Assembly: GCA_005223125.1 (NCBI GenBank)
Contig: NJBH01000010.1
Coordinates: 50,220-114,219, forward strand
From: Promethearchaeota archaeon Loki_b32
GTDB lineage: Archaea; Asgardarchaeota; Lokiarchaeia; Sigyniarchaeales; SOKP01
Length of the DNA: 64,000 nucleotides
Reading direction: 5' to 3'
Position 1 is the stretch's first letter. Every line of letters begins with the position of its first letter. The position numbers were made by a program, and so were the translations under genes. This document shows, in pieces, positions 35,052 through 45,055 of the stretch. Under the pieces are notes generated by a model. That model was not told where the DNA came from, did not search any database, and saw nothing but the letters and a program-made list of their open reading frames with translations.

Positions 35052-35633
35052 TTAATCTTCTTTTTTTATCATTAATCTGATAAAATCTGGTAATGTTAGT
35101 AAATAACTTTGGGCATTTGGTAATTGATCTTTAATTTTGATAAAGAGTTGAGAATAATTTTCAGCTTTTTCCTTTTGTTTTAGTACATCATTACGTGTTT
35201 GTTCTCTTACCGGTTCAACAGGTATTCCTCTCATTACCGCTCGAGCAGGAATAGTTAATCCCGGGGGAACCTGACTTTGATTTAGAATAAGTGACCCTTC
35301 TCCAATAGAAGCTTCTTCATAAATTAATGAGCCTTCTTTTACTTGAACATAGTCTTCTAAAAAGCATCCTAAAAGTGTAACTCCTGACTCAATAATACAA
35401 TATCTCCCAATATTTATAGAACTCTTTTGTGAACGTGTAAATAAGATAACTCCATCAAAAACGGTGGTAAATTCTCCAATATTTATCGATGAATTTTCTG
35501 CACGAATGATTGATCCCGGCCAAATTATAACATTATCGTTAATGCGAATATCTCCTATTAGAGTTGCCATTGGTGAGACATAACTATTTTGACTTATTTG
35601 TGGTTTCTTACCGTTATATTCCATTATAGGCAT
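35052..35633 (-). CDS. Left-handed beta-helix (hexapeptide) protein, gamma-carbonic-anhydrase-like
   Basis: The sequence has repeated hexapeptide turns (ISQNSYVSPMATLIGDIRINDNVIIWPGSIIRAE, VQVKEGSLIYEEASIGEGSLIL) of the left-handed beta-helix fold used by gamma carbonic anhydrases and acyltransferases. The Cam-type zinc histidines of true carbonic anhydrases are not evident, so catalysis is doubtful. A C-terminal helix follows (from about 150). The 193-residue length fits the YrdA/CaiE-like group. It is convergent with tfb. Confidence 0.8.
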   Translation of the reverse strand: MPIMEYNGKKPQISQNSYVSPMATLIGDIRINDNVIIWPGSIIRAENSSINIGEFTTVFDGVILFTRSQKSSINIGRYCIIESGVTLLGCFLEDYVQVKEGSLIYEEASIGEGSLILNQSQVPPGLTIPARAVMRGIPVEPVREQTRNDVLKQKEKAENYSQLFIKIKDQLPNAQSYLLTLPDFIRLMIKKED

Positions 35634-35729
35634 ATTAATCTCACTTGTTTTTTTTATAAAAAGTAATTAAAATTATTGTTTTCTTAATTCAAATTATATC
35701 TGAAAAAATTTAAACTTTTATTAACCTAC

Positions 35730-36545
35730 TTAGATGTAAGTTTTTAAAGGATTCTTGGATTCAAATAATATGAAGTCAACGTCAGAAAACTCTAAACTCA
35801 AGAGATTACATAATTGTTTCACCGCTAGTATTTCATTCTTATAACGAGATATTTCTATTAAATTGAATCCTATATCTCTAGCAAAAACGGCATCAAAATA
35901 ATTAATTTTTCCTGAAATATAACAATCACACATTATCTTCAAGGCTTTCTTAATATAATTTGTTTTTGATATGTCTCCACCAATAACACATATTTTTTTT
36001 ATTGGTTTTTTTAGATCTCCAACATATGGAACGTGTGTTAAACCTAAATTTGTTTTTATCCGGTTTATTAAATCTTCTAATGTGAAGGGTTGTTTCTTAT
36101 TTAAGTATTTTATTGGAGAGCATATTCTTCCAATGGGTATTTTTTTTCCTTCTTTATTTTTTATATCAAATGTGGTTTCTATTTTTAAATATAAAGCATT
36201 TACAATTGTATCTGAAATGCCTCCTTCTGCTGCTATAAAGGAGGAATTTAATACAAATATAGAAATTGGATATTTAGAGAGCAAGAATAACTTATTTATT
36301 ATGTTTTGATCAAATTTTTTTATTGGTTTGTTAATTAAACTGTGATTTGATATTATTAAATTGACTTTATGTTTTAATCCAAAATGTATTGCTTCCAAAC
36401 TTAAGTCTAATGTTAACATTACTTTTTTGATTAATTTATTATTCCCACTCTTGTCATAATACAATCCATATGTCTCGGAATTTATTCTAAATTCTCTAGG
36501 AGATAATTTATTTGTTAATATCGCTGTTAATTCTTGAAGTAACAT
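35730..36545 (-). CDS. NIF3-family protein with altered metal-ligand motifs
   Basis: NIF3 proteins bind a dinuclear metal centre; some are annotated as GTP cyclohydrolase 1 type 2, but the true role is unclear. Family landmarks are LTLDLSLEAIHFGLKHKVNLIISNHSLI (about 41-68) and the C-terminal CDCYISGKINYFDAVFARDIGFNLIEISRYKNE (about 203-235). In standard members these read HHP and GHYESE. Here the first motif is NHS and the second SRYKNE, so at least two expected His ligands are changed. It may have lost or changed metal binding. It is a lone gene. Confidence 0.8.
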   Translation of the reverse strand: MLLQELTAILTNKLSPREFRINSETYGLYYDKSGNNKLIKKVMLTLDLSLEAIHFGLKHKVNLIISNHSLINKPIKKFDQNIINKLFLLSKYPISIFVLNSSFIAAEGGISDTIVNALYLKIETTFDIKNKEGKKIPIGRICSPIKYLNKKQPFTLEDLINRIKTNLGLTHVPYVGDLKKPIKKICVIGGDISKTNYIKKALKIMCDCYISGKINYFDAVFARDIGFNLIEISRYKNEILAVKQLCNLLSLEFSDVDFILFESKNPLKTYI

Positions 36546-36686
36546 TTCAATATCTCCATAAAAGCACTAATATGAAAAATTAGTCTAGTTTAATATGATA
36601 AAACTGAGTAAAGATTTTTTAATTTGAAATTAAAATATTTATATTAAATCTACTAATATCTTTAAATCAAAACGGGTCTAAAACAT

Positions 36687-37100
36687 ATGAAAGAAAAAGA
36701 TTGTATTTTTTGTAAATTAACTGAAAGAGAGATTCCTTCTCAAATTATTTTTGAAAATGAGTTAGACATTGCTTTTTTAGATATTTTTCCCATTTCTGAG
36801 GGACATACTATAGTCATACCAAAAAAACATTATTCAAATTTAGAATATATACCTGATTATGAACTTACTGAATTGTTTAAAGTTGTAAAGAAATTGGCTA
36901 TAATGATACATAAAAAATTAAAAATTGATGGATATAATATACTTCAAAATAATTTTACTGCTGCTGGACAGGTCATAAACCATTTTCATGTTCATATAAT
37001 TCCAAGAAACTTCGATGATGAAAAATTTCGTATAAAAATACCAGGAAATCAATCTTCTGAAGAAGAACTCAATAAAATCTACAGAATCTTAAAATCTTAA
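36687..37100 (+). CDS. HIT-family hydrolase
   Basis: A histidine-triad nucleotide hydrolase of 137 residues. The catalytic triad lies in NHFHVHIIPR (about 92-101), and the N-terminal CIFCKLTEREIPSQIIFENE contains the zinc-associated CxxC common in this family. The likely activity is hydrolysis of AMP-lysine or dinucleotide polyphosphates. It is preceded by a TATA-like run and sits alone, 70 bases before the pilin-like gene. Confidence 0.93.
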   Translation: MKEKDCIFCKLTEREIPSQIIFENELDIAFLDIFPISEGHTIVIPKKHYSNLEYIPDYELTELFKVVKKLAIMIHKKLKIDGYNILQNNFTAAGQVINHFHVHIIPRNFDDEKFRIKIPGNQSSEEELNKIYRILKS

Positions 37101-37172
37101 AATATTGCCAAAATTTTAAGTTCGTTTAATAAACGTTTAGTTTAAAAAGAAAATTTGAGAACTATAATCGAG

Positions 37173-37373
37173 ATGAGTTTTAAAAGTTTTATTAAAAAGT
37201 TTCGATCGAAGACAAAGGAATTCTTCAGAGATGAATATGGTGGTAATCTTGTTGAATATGCCCTATTAATTGGATTTGCTTTATTTGTTTTTTTTATTAT
37301 TATTAGTGTTGTTACTTCAATGTTGGATTGGACAGTAGGGTTATCAGATGATTTTCTTGAATTATTCAAGTGA
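37173..37373 (+). CDS. Flp/Tad-type pilin-like protein
   Basis: This 66-residue protein has a short basic N-terminus ending in YGG, then NLVEYALLIGFALFVFFIII, a Glu at position 4-5 of the putative mature chain followed by a long hydrophobic helix. That matches class III/Flp-type prepilins, cleaved after Gly by an A24 prepilin peptidase (see 52891-53558). The ATG at 37173 is preferred over TTG 37155. It is about 10 kb from the pilus assembly genes at 47268-51428 and is a plausible major subunit of that machine. Confidence 0.7.
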   Translation: MSFKSFIKKFRSKTKEFFRDEYGGNLVEYALLIGFALFVFFIIISVVTSMLDWTVGLSDDFLELFK

Positions 37374-37408
37374 TCTTATAAAAAACGTTAAAATAATAAA
37401 GCTAAATT

Positions 37409-37780
37409 TTACTTATTTTTAATGATTTTATTATCAACAAACATAAAATCATATTTTTCACCCCATTCATCAAGACGATTTATTACAAATTCATTATCTA
37501 GTTTTAAATGCTCCACAAAAATGTTAAATGGTATCCTATCTGATCTTTTCAAATATTTTCTTATTCTAGTATCAAGATCAGATTTTTCAGGTGGTTTTTC
37601 TTTTCTTTTCCTAGCTCGTAACTTCTTGAGGAGAGGATCATTTTTACTGTCGTTAAAAAAATATTCTACTATATTACTGATTACTTGAGCTTTTGTAGCC
37701 CCAAAAACATCTACTAATTCATCTATTAAACTCATATAGCTTTTATTAAGAGTAACTGTCGTTCTTGTAGTATCAGTCAT
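37409..37780 (-). CDS. Ribbon-helix-helix DNA-binding protein
   Basis: The N-terminus TTRTTVTLNKSYMSLIDELVDVFGATKAQVISNIVEYFF (about 4-42) is a ribbon-helix-helix DNA-binding domain (strand, helix, turn, helix). The rest, about 80 charged residues, may form a small winged-helix or oligomerisation domain. It is convergent with the pilin-like gene and divergent from the winged-helix gene at 37989, which makes it a candidate regulator of one of them. Confidence 0.75.
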   Translation of the reverse strand: MTDTTRTTVTLNKSYMSLIDELVDVFGATKAQVISNIVEYFFNDSKNDPLLKKLRARKRKEKPPEKSDLDTRIRKYLKRSDRIPFNIFVEHLKLDNEFVINRLDEWGEKYDFMFVDNKIIKNK

Positions 37781-37988
37781 ATTATGGGTGAAAAAGTAAT
37801 TCTATAATATTTATAAAAAAATTTCCATTTTTAAACTTTATGCTGATTGATGTTAATAATGCATAAATAAGCATCATTTATATATAACTTGAATTTATTA
37901 GATCATAAGAATAAAATTTTTCACTATAGGAATTAAAAAGTCGAAAAATTGTCGTGTTTAAATGTAATTAAGTGTGGAGGAATAAAAT

Positions 37989-38243
37989 ATGGCAAATAAA
38001 TCAACAACTGAAAATTATCCTGGCCAAAAAGAATATTTATCACCAATTCAATTTAATTTAATTAAAGCATTAAAAGAAGTTGGTCCATTAACTCGGAGAG
38101 ATTTGGTGAAGGAACTAAGGACTCCAAGAACGACCATATATGACAACCTAATGAAACTCCAAAAAAGAAAATTAATCGAAAAATTTTCTCGTAATAATGG
38201 AAAAAGAGGACGACCCGTTGTTTTATGGAAATTTAAATCTTAA
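37989..38243 (+). CDS. Winged helix-turn-helix transcriptional regulator
   Basis: An 84-residue single winged-helix domain: FNLIKALKEVGPLTRRDLVKELRTPRTTIYDNLMKLQKRKLIEKF (helix, turn, recognition helix) followed by the wing (SRNNGKRGRPVVLWKF). A strong GGAGG (37976-37980) lies 8 bases before the ATG, which settles the start. Target genes are unknown; the neighbouring RHH gene diverges from it. Confidence 0.88.
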   Translation: MANKSTTENYPGQKEYLSPIQFNLIKALKEVGPLTRRDLVKELRTPRTTIYDNLMKLQKRKLIEKFSRNNGKRGRPVVLWKFKS

Positions 38244-38568
38244 ACCATTTTTTTAATTTTTTATCTTTAAGTTATTAACAAAATCAAACAGTTAATAAAT
38301 TTTTAATAATAATATATACTCTTAAATTTCCATTGCAAATTTTATTTTAGAATAATATACTTTAATATATTCTTATAAATTTTAGAATAGGGCCCAATAA
38401 ATAATAATTAGAATATATATAAATAATTCTATTTACATTTTAATAAACGTTATTTTACAAATTAAATTTATAATCGCGAAATCATAATTACTCCAATCGA
38501 AATTAAGGAGTCTAAAAAATATTTTAATCATTATAAAATAATTTTACCTAATTTTGAAAACAAAATTA
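38244..38568. other. A+T-rich intergenic region with imperfect inverted repeats
   Basis: This 325-base gap lies between the winged-helix gene and the end of abcE1. It has several weak inverted repeats in A+T runs (for example GAATAATATA/TATATTC near 38351-38373, ACTCC/GGAGT near 38490-38512) and a T-rich stretch just after the winged-helix stop that probably terminates transcription. No gene is seen. Confidence 0.4.
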
Positions 38569-40401
38569 TTATTTTGGAATATAATAGTACTCATTTATTC
38601 TTTTTTGGTATATGTCTTTATTACTTCCCAATTTATTTACTCGTGGTCTCTTAGTAGCTGTATCTCTTCTAAATGTTATTTCCATCATTTTAAGAAACAA
38701 ATTAAAACCATCCCTTAAATTTTGAGGAGGTATAGCCTTACCTTTTAGACCAGGAATTCCTTCAAAAACTAATATTGAATCAGCAATGAAATCTTGTGTT
38801 ATAATATCATGTTCAACTACAAAACTGGCTTTCTTTAACTCTTCAATAGATTTTCTTATTAATTGAGCAACTTGTAACCTCATTTCAACGTCTAGAAATG
38901 CTGAAGGCTCATCTAATAAATATAAATCGGCTTCTTTTGAAAGACATCTAGCTATTGCGACTCTTTGTAATTCTCCACCACTTAATTCAGAAATTTTTCT
39001 TTCTCTTATATGCTCTAGATTTAAATTATTAATAAGTCTTTTTTTGTATGATTGACTCAAATGGGGGGCTAATTTTATTTGCGTTATGAGATCAGATACT
39101 AATCCTTCCTCCTCAATTTTAATATATTGAGCTTTTACAGACACATTTAATTTTCGAGTATTTTCACTATCAGTTTCGTTATTCTCAACATTGAAGTTAG
39201 GAGATTCAGTTTTTAATTTTTCTGAGATGGAATTTATAAATGTAGTTTTTCCGATTCCATTTGGTCCAAAAATTCCAATAATCTCACCAGCATGAATTTC
39301 ACTCCCAGACGCAGTTAATTTAAAGTTTCCAAAAGAAACTTCGATATCATCATAAGAAAATACCACATCTCCAGAATCAAATGGTGAATTTTGGGGCGGA
39401 TGTTCATGAAATGTTATAGGAACCTCCCTAAATCTTACGTTTTCATCCTTAATATATCCGTTTAAATAGATATTTATCCCAACTCTAACACCTTGAGGAT
39501 GAGATACTATACCATAAACACTAGGCTGTCCATATAAAATCGATACATAATCACTTAAATAATCTAAAATCGCTAAATCATGTTCAACTACTATAATTGT
39601 TTTATTCTTCTCTGATAACGTCCGAATTAATTTTGCCATATTGATTCTCTCGCTTACATCCAAGTATGAACTTGGTTCATCAAATAGATATACATCTCCG
39701 TCTTTAAGATAAGCAGCAGCAATAGCAACTCTCTGCAACTCACCACCAGATAATACTGAAATTTCTCTTTCTAATATTTTCGTAAGATTTAATTCCGCAG
39801 AAATATGATCTAACTGGTCTATGGCATCATTTTTACTTAAAAGATCAATTACTTTTCCCGATACAAATTTTGGGATTATAGCAATATTTTGAGGTTTATG
39901 AACTATCTTAGATTTGTTTTCATTAAGATCAATAAAATATTGATGTAGCTCAGAACCTTTATAGTGCTTAATTATTTCTTTCCAATTTGGTGTAGCTTCT
40001 TCAAATCTGCCAAAATTTATTTTTAATTCATTTGAAAGTAATTTTAATAATGTACTCTTTCCAATTCCATTTGGCCCAATTAACCCAAGAACTTTTCCTT
40101 TTTTAGGGATTGCCATTCGAAATAATGAAAACTGATCTTTACCATAGCGATATGAAATTTGATTTTCTAAAGGATCAGGTAAATTTACAATACTAATTGC
40201 ATTAAAAGGACATTTTTTAATACATATCCCTTCTCCAGAACATAAATTTTCAGTAATTATTACAAATTTATCATCAGGACTTAAAACTATGGTTTTATCA
40301 CCCGTTCTCACTCTTGGGCAATACTTTATACATGGTTTTTCTCCAAATGGACTACATTTATCTGGTTTACAAAAATCCCTATTTAAAACAGCAATCCTCA
40401 T
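38569..40401 (-). CDS. abcE1: ABCE1/RNase L inhibitor, ribosome recycling ATPase
   Basis: ABCE1 splits terminated ribosomes into subunits after release. The N-terminal Fe-S domain holds two cysteine sets (CKPDKCSPFGEKPCIKYC and CSGEGICIKKC, about 10-66). Two ABC domains follow, with Walker A GPNGIGKST (about 109) and GPNGIGKTT (about 376), and signature motifs LSGGELQRVAIA in both. Between them is the hinge region. The 610-residue length is normal. The gene is divergent from lysS with 140 bases between them. Confidence 0.97.
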   Translation of the reverse strand: MRIAVLNRDFCKPDKCSPFGEKPCIKYCPRVRTGDKTIVLSPDDKFVIITENLCSGEGICIKKCPFNAISIVNLPDPLENQISYRYGKDQFSLFRMAIPKKGKVLGLIGPNGIGKSTLLKLLSNELKINFGRFEEATPNWKEIIKHYKGSELHQYFIDLNENKSKIVHKPQNIAIIPKFVSGKVIDLLSKNDAIDQLDHISAELNLTKILEREISVLSGGELQRVAIAAAYLKDGDVYLFDEPSSYLDVSERINMAKLIRTLSEKNKTIIVVEHDLAILDYLSDYVSILYGQPSVYGIVSHPQGVRVGINIYLNGYIKDENVRFREVPITFHEHPPQNSPFDSGDVVFSYDDIEVSFGNFKLTASGSEIHAGEIIGIFGPNGIGKTTFINSISEKLKTESPNFNVENNETDSENTRKLNVSVKAQYIKIEEEGLVSDLITQIKLAPHLSQSYKKRLINNLNLEHIRERKISELSGGELQRVAIARCLSKEADLYLLDEPSAFLDVEMRLQVAQLIRKSIEELKKASFVVEHDIITQDFIADSILVFEGIPGLKGKAIPPQNLRDGFNLFLKMMEITFRRDTATKRPRVNKLGSNKDIYQKRINEYYYIPK

Positions 40402-40540
40402 AATTTAGCTCACTATCATCTAAAAAAAAATATGAAAAATATAATTTGCTTACGTTAAATATACTATTATACATAATAGAAAAATTTTTGTAATACAGAA
40501 TATTACCCCATTAAAGAAAATTCTATGGAGTGAAGAGAAT

Positions 40541-42247
40541 TTGAGTAAGAATTTTCCAGTTCATTGGTTAGAAGAAATTGTCGAAGAAATTAACTCACGT
40601 AAACCTAATGAAATAACACTTTCTACAGGTAAGACTCCGTCAGGCCATATTCATTTAGGAATATTACGTGAAATTATAATTTGTGATGGGTTGAGAAGGA
40701 TATTTGAGGAACATGGCAAAAAAGTTAATAATTTATTATTTTTCGACAGTTTAGATGCAGCTAAACGATTTCCCGGATATATTCCAGAAAAATTCCAAAA
40801 AAAACACCTTGGAAAACCTTTTGCTATGATACCATGCCCTTATGAAAATTGTAATTGTGAGAGTTATGCTCACCATTTTGGTAACGCTCTAGTAGATACA
40901 TTTCCAAATTTTGGAATTGAAATAAAAACAATTTGGACCCATAAATTATATAAAACAAAAGAAATGCAGGAAAAAATAAAAATTGCTCTTGAAAACACAG
41001 ATAAAATTAAGGAAATCCTAAAAAAATATATTCTCCCTACATTAAGAGAAGAAGATAAAGAAGCATTCATAGAAATGCAAAATAATTGGATGCCAGTGAT
41101 GGCTATATGTGAAAATTGTAATAAAATTCAGCATCGTGATAATAAAGAGTCTATCAGACCAAATAGAGTAAAGGAATATTTTCATAATGAAGACGTAGTC
41201 TCATATGTATGTGAAGCATGTGGTTATACCGGAAAACTTTCTATCTGGAGTGGAAGATTGAAATTAAATTGGCGTATAGATTGGCCTGCTAAGTGGGCTT
41301 TATATAAAACCACTTGTGAACCTGCAGGAAAAGATCATAGTGTTAAAGGAGGTGCTTATGATACTGGTATTGAATTATGCCAAGAGTTATATGATTATGA
41401 AGGACCAGTAAAGGTTCCTTATGAATGGTTAAGATTAGGGGATCAAGACATGGGAACTTCTAAAGGCCATGTTTTTATACCTAAAAAATATCTAGAAATA
41501 GCCGATCCAAGAATTTATAGAACAATAATTTTGAGAACCAACCCAATAAAGCATATTACATTTAGGATTGAAGAGCTATCTCAGTATTATGATTATTATG
41601 AAAGAATGGAAGATATATACTATAATTTAGAAAAAACGGAAGGTTTTGAAGAAAGTAGGTTCTTTAAATACCTATATCCTTTAACCCAAATATCAGATAT
41701 TCCAAAAACAAAATTAAAACAGTTACCCTTGAAACTTTTAACCTTTTTAACACAAATTCAAAATATTTTAAGTATTGATAACCTTTATGAGAAAGCAAAA
41801 ACATATATGGAAAAAAATGGTTTTAAAAATGTGATTTCACTTCAGGAATTTAAGATATTACTGACCCTAACAAATAATTGGCTCAAGGAAGTAAAAAAAA
41901 TTATTGAAAGTGAAGAGGATCCTAAAATCAAAAAGGAGATTATAAGAAAGGTAGAGATTTTTACAATCCCTGAAGAAATCGATGAAAATTTGATAAATAT
42001 CATGGATGAAAAGCAAATTAAAGGAATACAACTGTTAAGAGAATATCTAAAAAATACTGAAGACTTAGAATCTGATTTGATTCAAAACAAAATTTTTAAT
42101 ATAGCAAAAAATGATTTGATTCTCCCCCCAAGAAAGTTTTTTGAGTCAATTTACCAAATTATCTTAGGTAAAAAGAGTGGACCGCGATTGGGACCTTTTC
42201 TTTCTTTATTAGATAAAAATTGGCTATTAAAGAGAATGAATGTTTAA
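40541..42247 (+). CDS. lysS: Lysyl-tRNA synthetase, class I
   Basis: Class I LysRS charges tRNA-Lys. The Rossmann fold shows the HIGH-like HIHLG (about 36-40) and the KMSKS-like MGTSKGH (about 303-309). Zinc-binding cysteine pairs lie in CENCNK (about 189-194) and CEACGY, and GKDHSVKGGAYDTG and DQDMGTSKGHVF are typical. The C-terminal helical domain recognises the anticodon. The start is a TTG at 40541, 8 bases after GGAGTG. At 568 residues it is somewhat longer than average. Confidence 0.97.
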   Translation: MSKNFPVHWLEEIVEEINSRKPNEITLSTGKTPSGHIHLGILREIIICDGLRRIFEEHGKKVNNLLFFDSLDAAKRFPGYIPEKFQKKHLGKPFAMIPCPYENCNCESYAHHFGNALVDTFPNFGIEIKTIWTHKLYKTKEMQEKIKIALENTDKIKEILKKYILPTLREEDKEAFIEMQNNWMPVMAICENCNKIQHRDNKESIRPNRVKEYFHNEDVVSYVCEACGYTGKLSIWSGRLKLNWRIDWPAKWALYKTTCEPAGKDHSVKGGAYDTGIELCQELYDYEGPVKVPYEWLRLGDQDMGTSKGHVFIPKKYLEIADPRIYRTIILRTNPIKHITFRIEELSQYYDYYERMEDIYYNLEKTEGFEESRFFKYLYPLTQISDIPKTKLKQLPLKLLTFLTQIQNILSIDNLYEKAKTYMEKNGFKNVISLQEFKILLTLTNNWLKEVKKIIESEEDPKIKKEIIRKVEIFTIPEEIDENLINIMDEKQIKGIQLLREYLKNTEDLESDLIQNKIFNIAKNDLILPPRKFFESIYQIILGKKSGPRLGPFLSLLDKNWLLKRMNV

Positions 42248-42280
42248 ATAATTTTAATTAAATATAATAAAAGTATAATA

Positions 42281-42460
42281 TTACGAATTAGATTCTTTTT
42301 TTCTCTTGAATAATTTTCGTTTTTTCTTTTCTTTTAAATTCTGATAACATTCTGGACAATAAGTAAAAGATTCGGAAATCATTTCACCACATTTTTTACA
42401 ATGTTTATGAGGATAAATATAAGTATCTGCTTTTTTTTTATATCTTTCGAATTTACTCAA
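42281..42460 (-). CDS. Small zinc-ribbon protein (59 aa, DUF2116-like)
   Basis: The reverse strand encodes 59 residues with a zinc ribbon: H-x-H-CKKCGEMI...YCPECY, then a lysine/arginine-rich tail. It resembles the small archaeal DUF2116 proteins whose CxxC-x(n)-CxxC ribbon is followed by a basic helix. A GGAG-containing site lies just before the TTG start at 42460. Function is unknown; nucleic acid binding is plausible from the basic tail. Confidence 0.75.
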   Translation of the reverse strand: MSKFERYKKKADTYIYPHKHCKKCGEMISESFTYCPECYQNLKEKKKRKLFKRKKESNS

Positions 42461-42502
42461 GATTAATCTCCAATTGCTTTTAAATATATAATTACTAATG
42501 GA

Positions 42503-43765
42503 TTATAACTTTTTCACTCCATTTCTATCAATTTTAATTTGATAAAATTGAGTATTTTTCAAAGAATTTGTAATTTCCACAGGATAAGACGGAAATATAG
42601 AAGAAAAAACATCTTTATCGTTAATAATTTCATTTAATTTGTTATGCCAATAACTTAAAACGGTGTCTATTTGATTTGGATTCACTAACGCAAAAACAGA
42701 TCCACCACCTCCCGCACCAGTTAATTTAGCGGCATAAACTTCAGGATTGTCTTCTATTATTTTGATCAAAATATTATTCACTAATCCAATTCCATATTTA
42801 AAACCAGTCTCTTTCATTATCTCGTTCATAATTCTTGTATTCTCCTTAAAATATTTTCCTAGAAGCTTCCAATTATGACACATTAAAGCAAACCTAGATT
42901 TCCACGCTATTTTAGCTAATTCATTATAGCTCTTCAAAATAAGCGGATTTTTCTGTAAATATATCTTCCTTAATTTTCCATGTATATCTCCACTTTTATG
43001 ATATACTCCTGAATAACAAACGATTATAGGGAGATTTTTCAATTCATATACAATATCAATTCTATCATAGATTGCTAAAGGTTCCTTTGATATATCTTTG
43101 TGGTAAAGTTTACCATAATATGAACAAAAACTTAAACCTCCTCTGCTTATAACATATCTGTCGCCATAACCTGAAGTAATTTTTAAATCTTCATCCTCAA
43201 TTTTAGTCGCCATTTCTGCTATAATGTCTCTATTTATAGGGAATTCATTTTCTTTTAATTTTTTAAAGTTATTATATAAATCAAAATACTTAGCAAATCC
43301 AAAGAGAACAGCAATTATTATAGCAGCGCTCCCACCTAAACCACTTTGTTTGGGAATTGTAGTTACTAATCCAATTTCAATATTTGACTTTAAGAAAATT
43401 TCTTCAAAATGTGAACTCATTTTATAAAATCTGTAGATACTAGCATAAATTAGTTTATTTTTTCCTTTGAGTTTATTCCTTATCTCATTTCTACTCTTTG
43501 AAAGTTTTTCCTCATAATTACATTCTACCGACCATTTAAGTATCAATTTTTTCATAGTATATATTTTTAATCGGCTCTCTTCATTAATTTTTTTAATATA
43601 TAAAAAAGCAGATAGAGGGTTATCTAAACCATTAATGGCGACTGAAGGCATCCAGAAATCTCCTTCAACGGCATCTAAAGGATTGATTAAATTTATTCGT
43701 GCGGGGGCTTGAATTACAACATCTGGTTTTAAACTAAAAAAAAACTCCTTTATTGATTTCAGCAA
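42503..43765 (-). CDS. GHMP-family sugar/metabolite kinase
   Basis: The three GHMP motifs are present: APARINLINPLD (about 20-31), the ATP loop PKQSGLGGSAAIIIAVLFG (about 137-155) and TGAGGGGSVFALV (about 347-359). The N-terminal D-x-x-x-G-D segment and the overall length of 420 residues suggest a sugar kinase of the glucuronokinase/heptose-kinase-like branch rather than mevalonate or homoserine kinase. The substrate cannot be decided. It is about 40 bases upstream of the zinc-ribbon gene on the same strand. Confidence 0.85.
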   Translation of the reverse strand: MLKSIKEFFFSLKPDVVIQAPARINLINPLDAVEGDFWMPSVAINGLDNPLSAFLYIKKINEESRLKIYTMKKLILKWSVECNYEEKLSKSRNEIRNKLKGKNKLIYASIYRFYKMSSHFEEIFLKSNIEIGLVTTIPKQSGLGGSAAIIIAVLFGFAKYFDLYNNFKKLKENEFPINRDIIAEMATKIEDEDLKITSGYGDRYVISRGGLSFCSYYGKLYHKDISKEPLAIYDRIDIVYELKNLPIIVCYSGVYHKSGDIHGKLRKIYLQKNPLILKSYNELAKIAWKSRFALMCHNWKLLGKYFKENTRIMNEIMKETGFKYGIGLVNNILIKIIEDNPEVYAAKLTGAGGGGSVFALVNPNQIDTVLSYWHNKLNEIINDKDVFSSIFPSYPVEITNSLKNTQFYQIKIDRNGVKKL

Positions 43766-43924
43766 TTTGACTATCGGGACTATAATTTAAATTAATTAAT
43801 TATAACATGGTTGAAGTATTAAGTTTTATTTTAAGATTTCAATATTAATGTTAAATTGGATAATACTTCTGATGGTTAAGAAAAAATTTATGTTTTTATA
43901 AATCAAGTTAAAAATATTAATGAC

Positions 43925-45055
43925 ATGGTTAAAAAAGGCAAGTACAGACTTTTTTCATATCTTCTTGAAAACCACTTAATCTATTATAAAAGTTTAAAAT
44001 TAAATAATAAACTAATTGCATTCGCACTCATAGAATATTCAAATTTCAAATCAGTAGAACCTATTTTGGATGCCTTATTAAGAAATCGGGTAATAAAATA
44101 TTACTCTATTCAAATAGAAATTAATGAAAAAAGGGAAAAAATCTTACTTTTAAATTTTGAAGATTACCAAAAAGAAAATATAATTAAAGCATTTAACATT
44201 GTCCGACAAAATTTAGCAGAAATTGAAAAACCTGTTAAATTTTTAAAAGAAAAAATTTTAGAAAAAAAGTTTTTAACAATTTTCTTCCAAGATATAAATT
44301 CTAGCACATCAATTTCAAAAACTACGGAAGTAATTACAATTTCAGGTGAGAACAAACTAAAAAGTTTTGATTTTTTTAGTATTGATTTAAATTCAATTAA
44401 AAAAAGAAATTCATTCATTGTAAACTTTATAAATTTAGTCAAGAATTTAGGTAGAAGAGGATTTTTAATATTTAATTTTCAAATAGAAAATTATGATATC
44501 AAAATATCAGCTTATTTCGTAGATGTTTATGAAAATATTAAGAACTCTCTTAATTATGAGGATAAAATTAACAGCTTTTTTCATTGTAATTTAATTAAGA
44601 GACAGTATATTAAAATTCACTCAATCTATTCCTACTTTTGGAGATTAGGAATATCAAATACTTATTTTTTTCTTAGTGATTTTTATGAATTATTTTTCCC
44701 CCAAAAAGACATCTACTCTCAAGAATTATTTGATACTAATAATCAAATTGAAAAAAATTTATTAAGTAATAAAATTGAATATTTGAGATTAAGTACTAAC
44801 TTATTATTAATTGAAAACAGTTATCTTTTTATAATATTAGAAAATTTCAATTCTCAATACATCCATCGAATCCTTAGAGACCATTATCCTAAATATTTTA
44901 TTTATATTTTGATACTAGATGAATTGGGTTATAAAAAATTGTTAAAAATGAATTCTATTAAATTAATAGAAAGTATTAAAGTTATTCATCCAGAAGAAAT
45001 ACAAAAATTTAATTTTCAAGAATTCAAAAGAATAATACCCTTAAAAGATCCCTAA
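43925..45055 (+). CDS. Hypothetical protein (376 aa)
   Basis: Not recognised. The protein is rich in Ile, Leu, Phe, Lys and Asn, apparently alpha/beta, without a signal peptide, strong membrane helices or a metal motif. The N-terminal [46 protein letters not shown] looks like a small ligand-binding or adaptor domain. Its 3' end overlaps that of the rpl23 gene by 15 bases (convergent), an unusual position directly after a ribosomal operon. Confidence 0.6.
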   Translation: MVKKGKYRLFSYLLENHLIYYKSLKLNNKLIAFALIEYSNFKSVEPILDALLRNRVIKYYSIQIEINEKREKILLLNFEDYQKENIIKAFNIVRQNLAEIEKPVKFLKEKILEKKFLTIFFQDINSSTSISKTTEVITISGENKLKSFDFFSIDLNSIKKRNSFIVNFINLVKNLGRRGFLIFNFQIENYDIKISAYFVDVYENIKNSLNYEDKINSFFHCNLIKRQYIKIHSIYSYFWRLGISNTYFFLSDFYELFFPQKDIYSQELFDTNNQIEKNLLSNKIEYLRLSTNLLLIENSYLFIILENFNSQYIHRILRDHYPKYFIYILILDELGYKKLLKMNSIKLIESIKVIHPEEIQKFNFQEFKRIIPLKDP

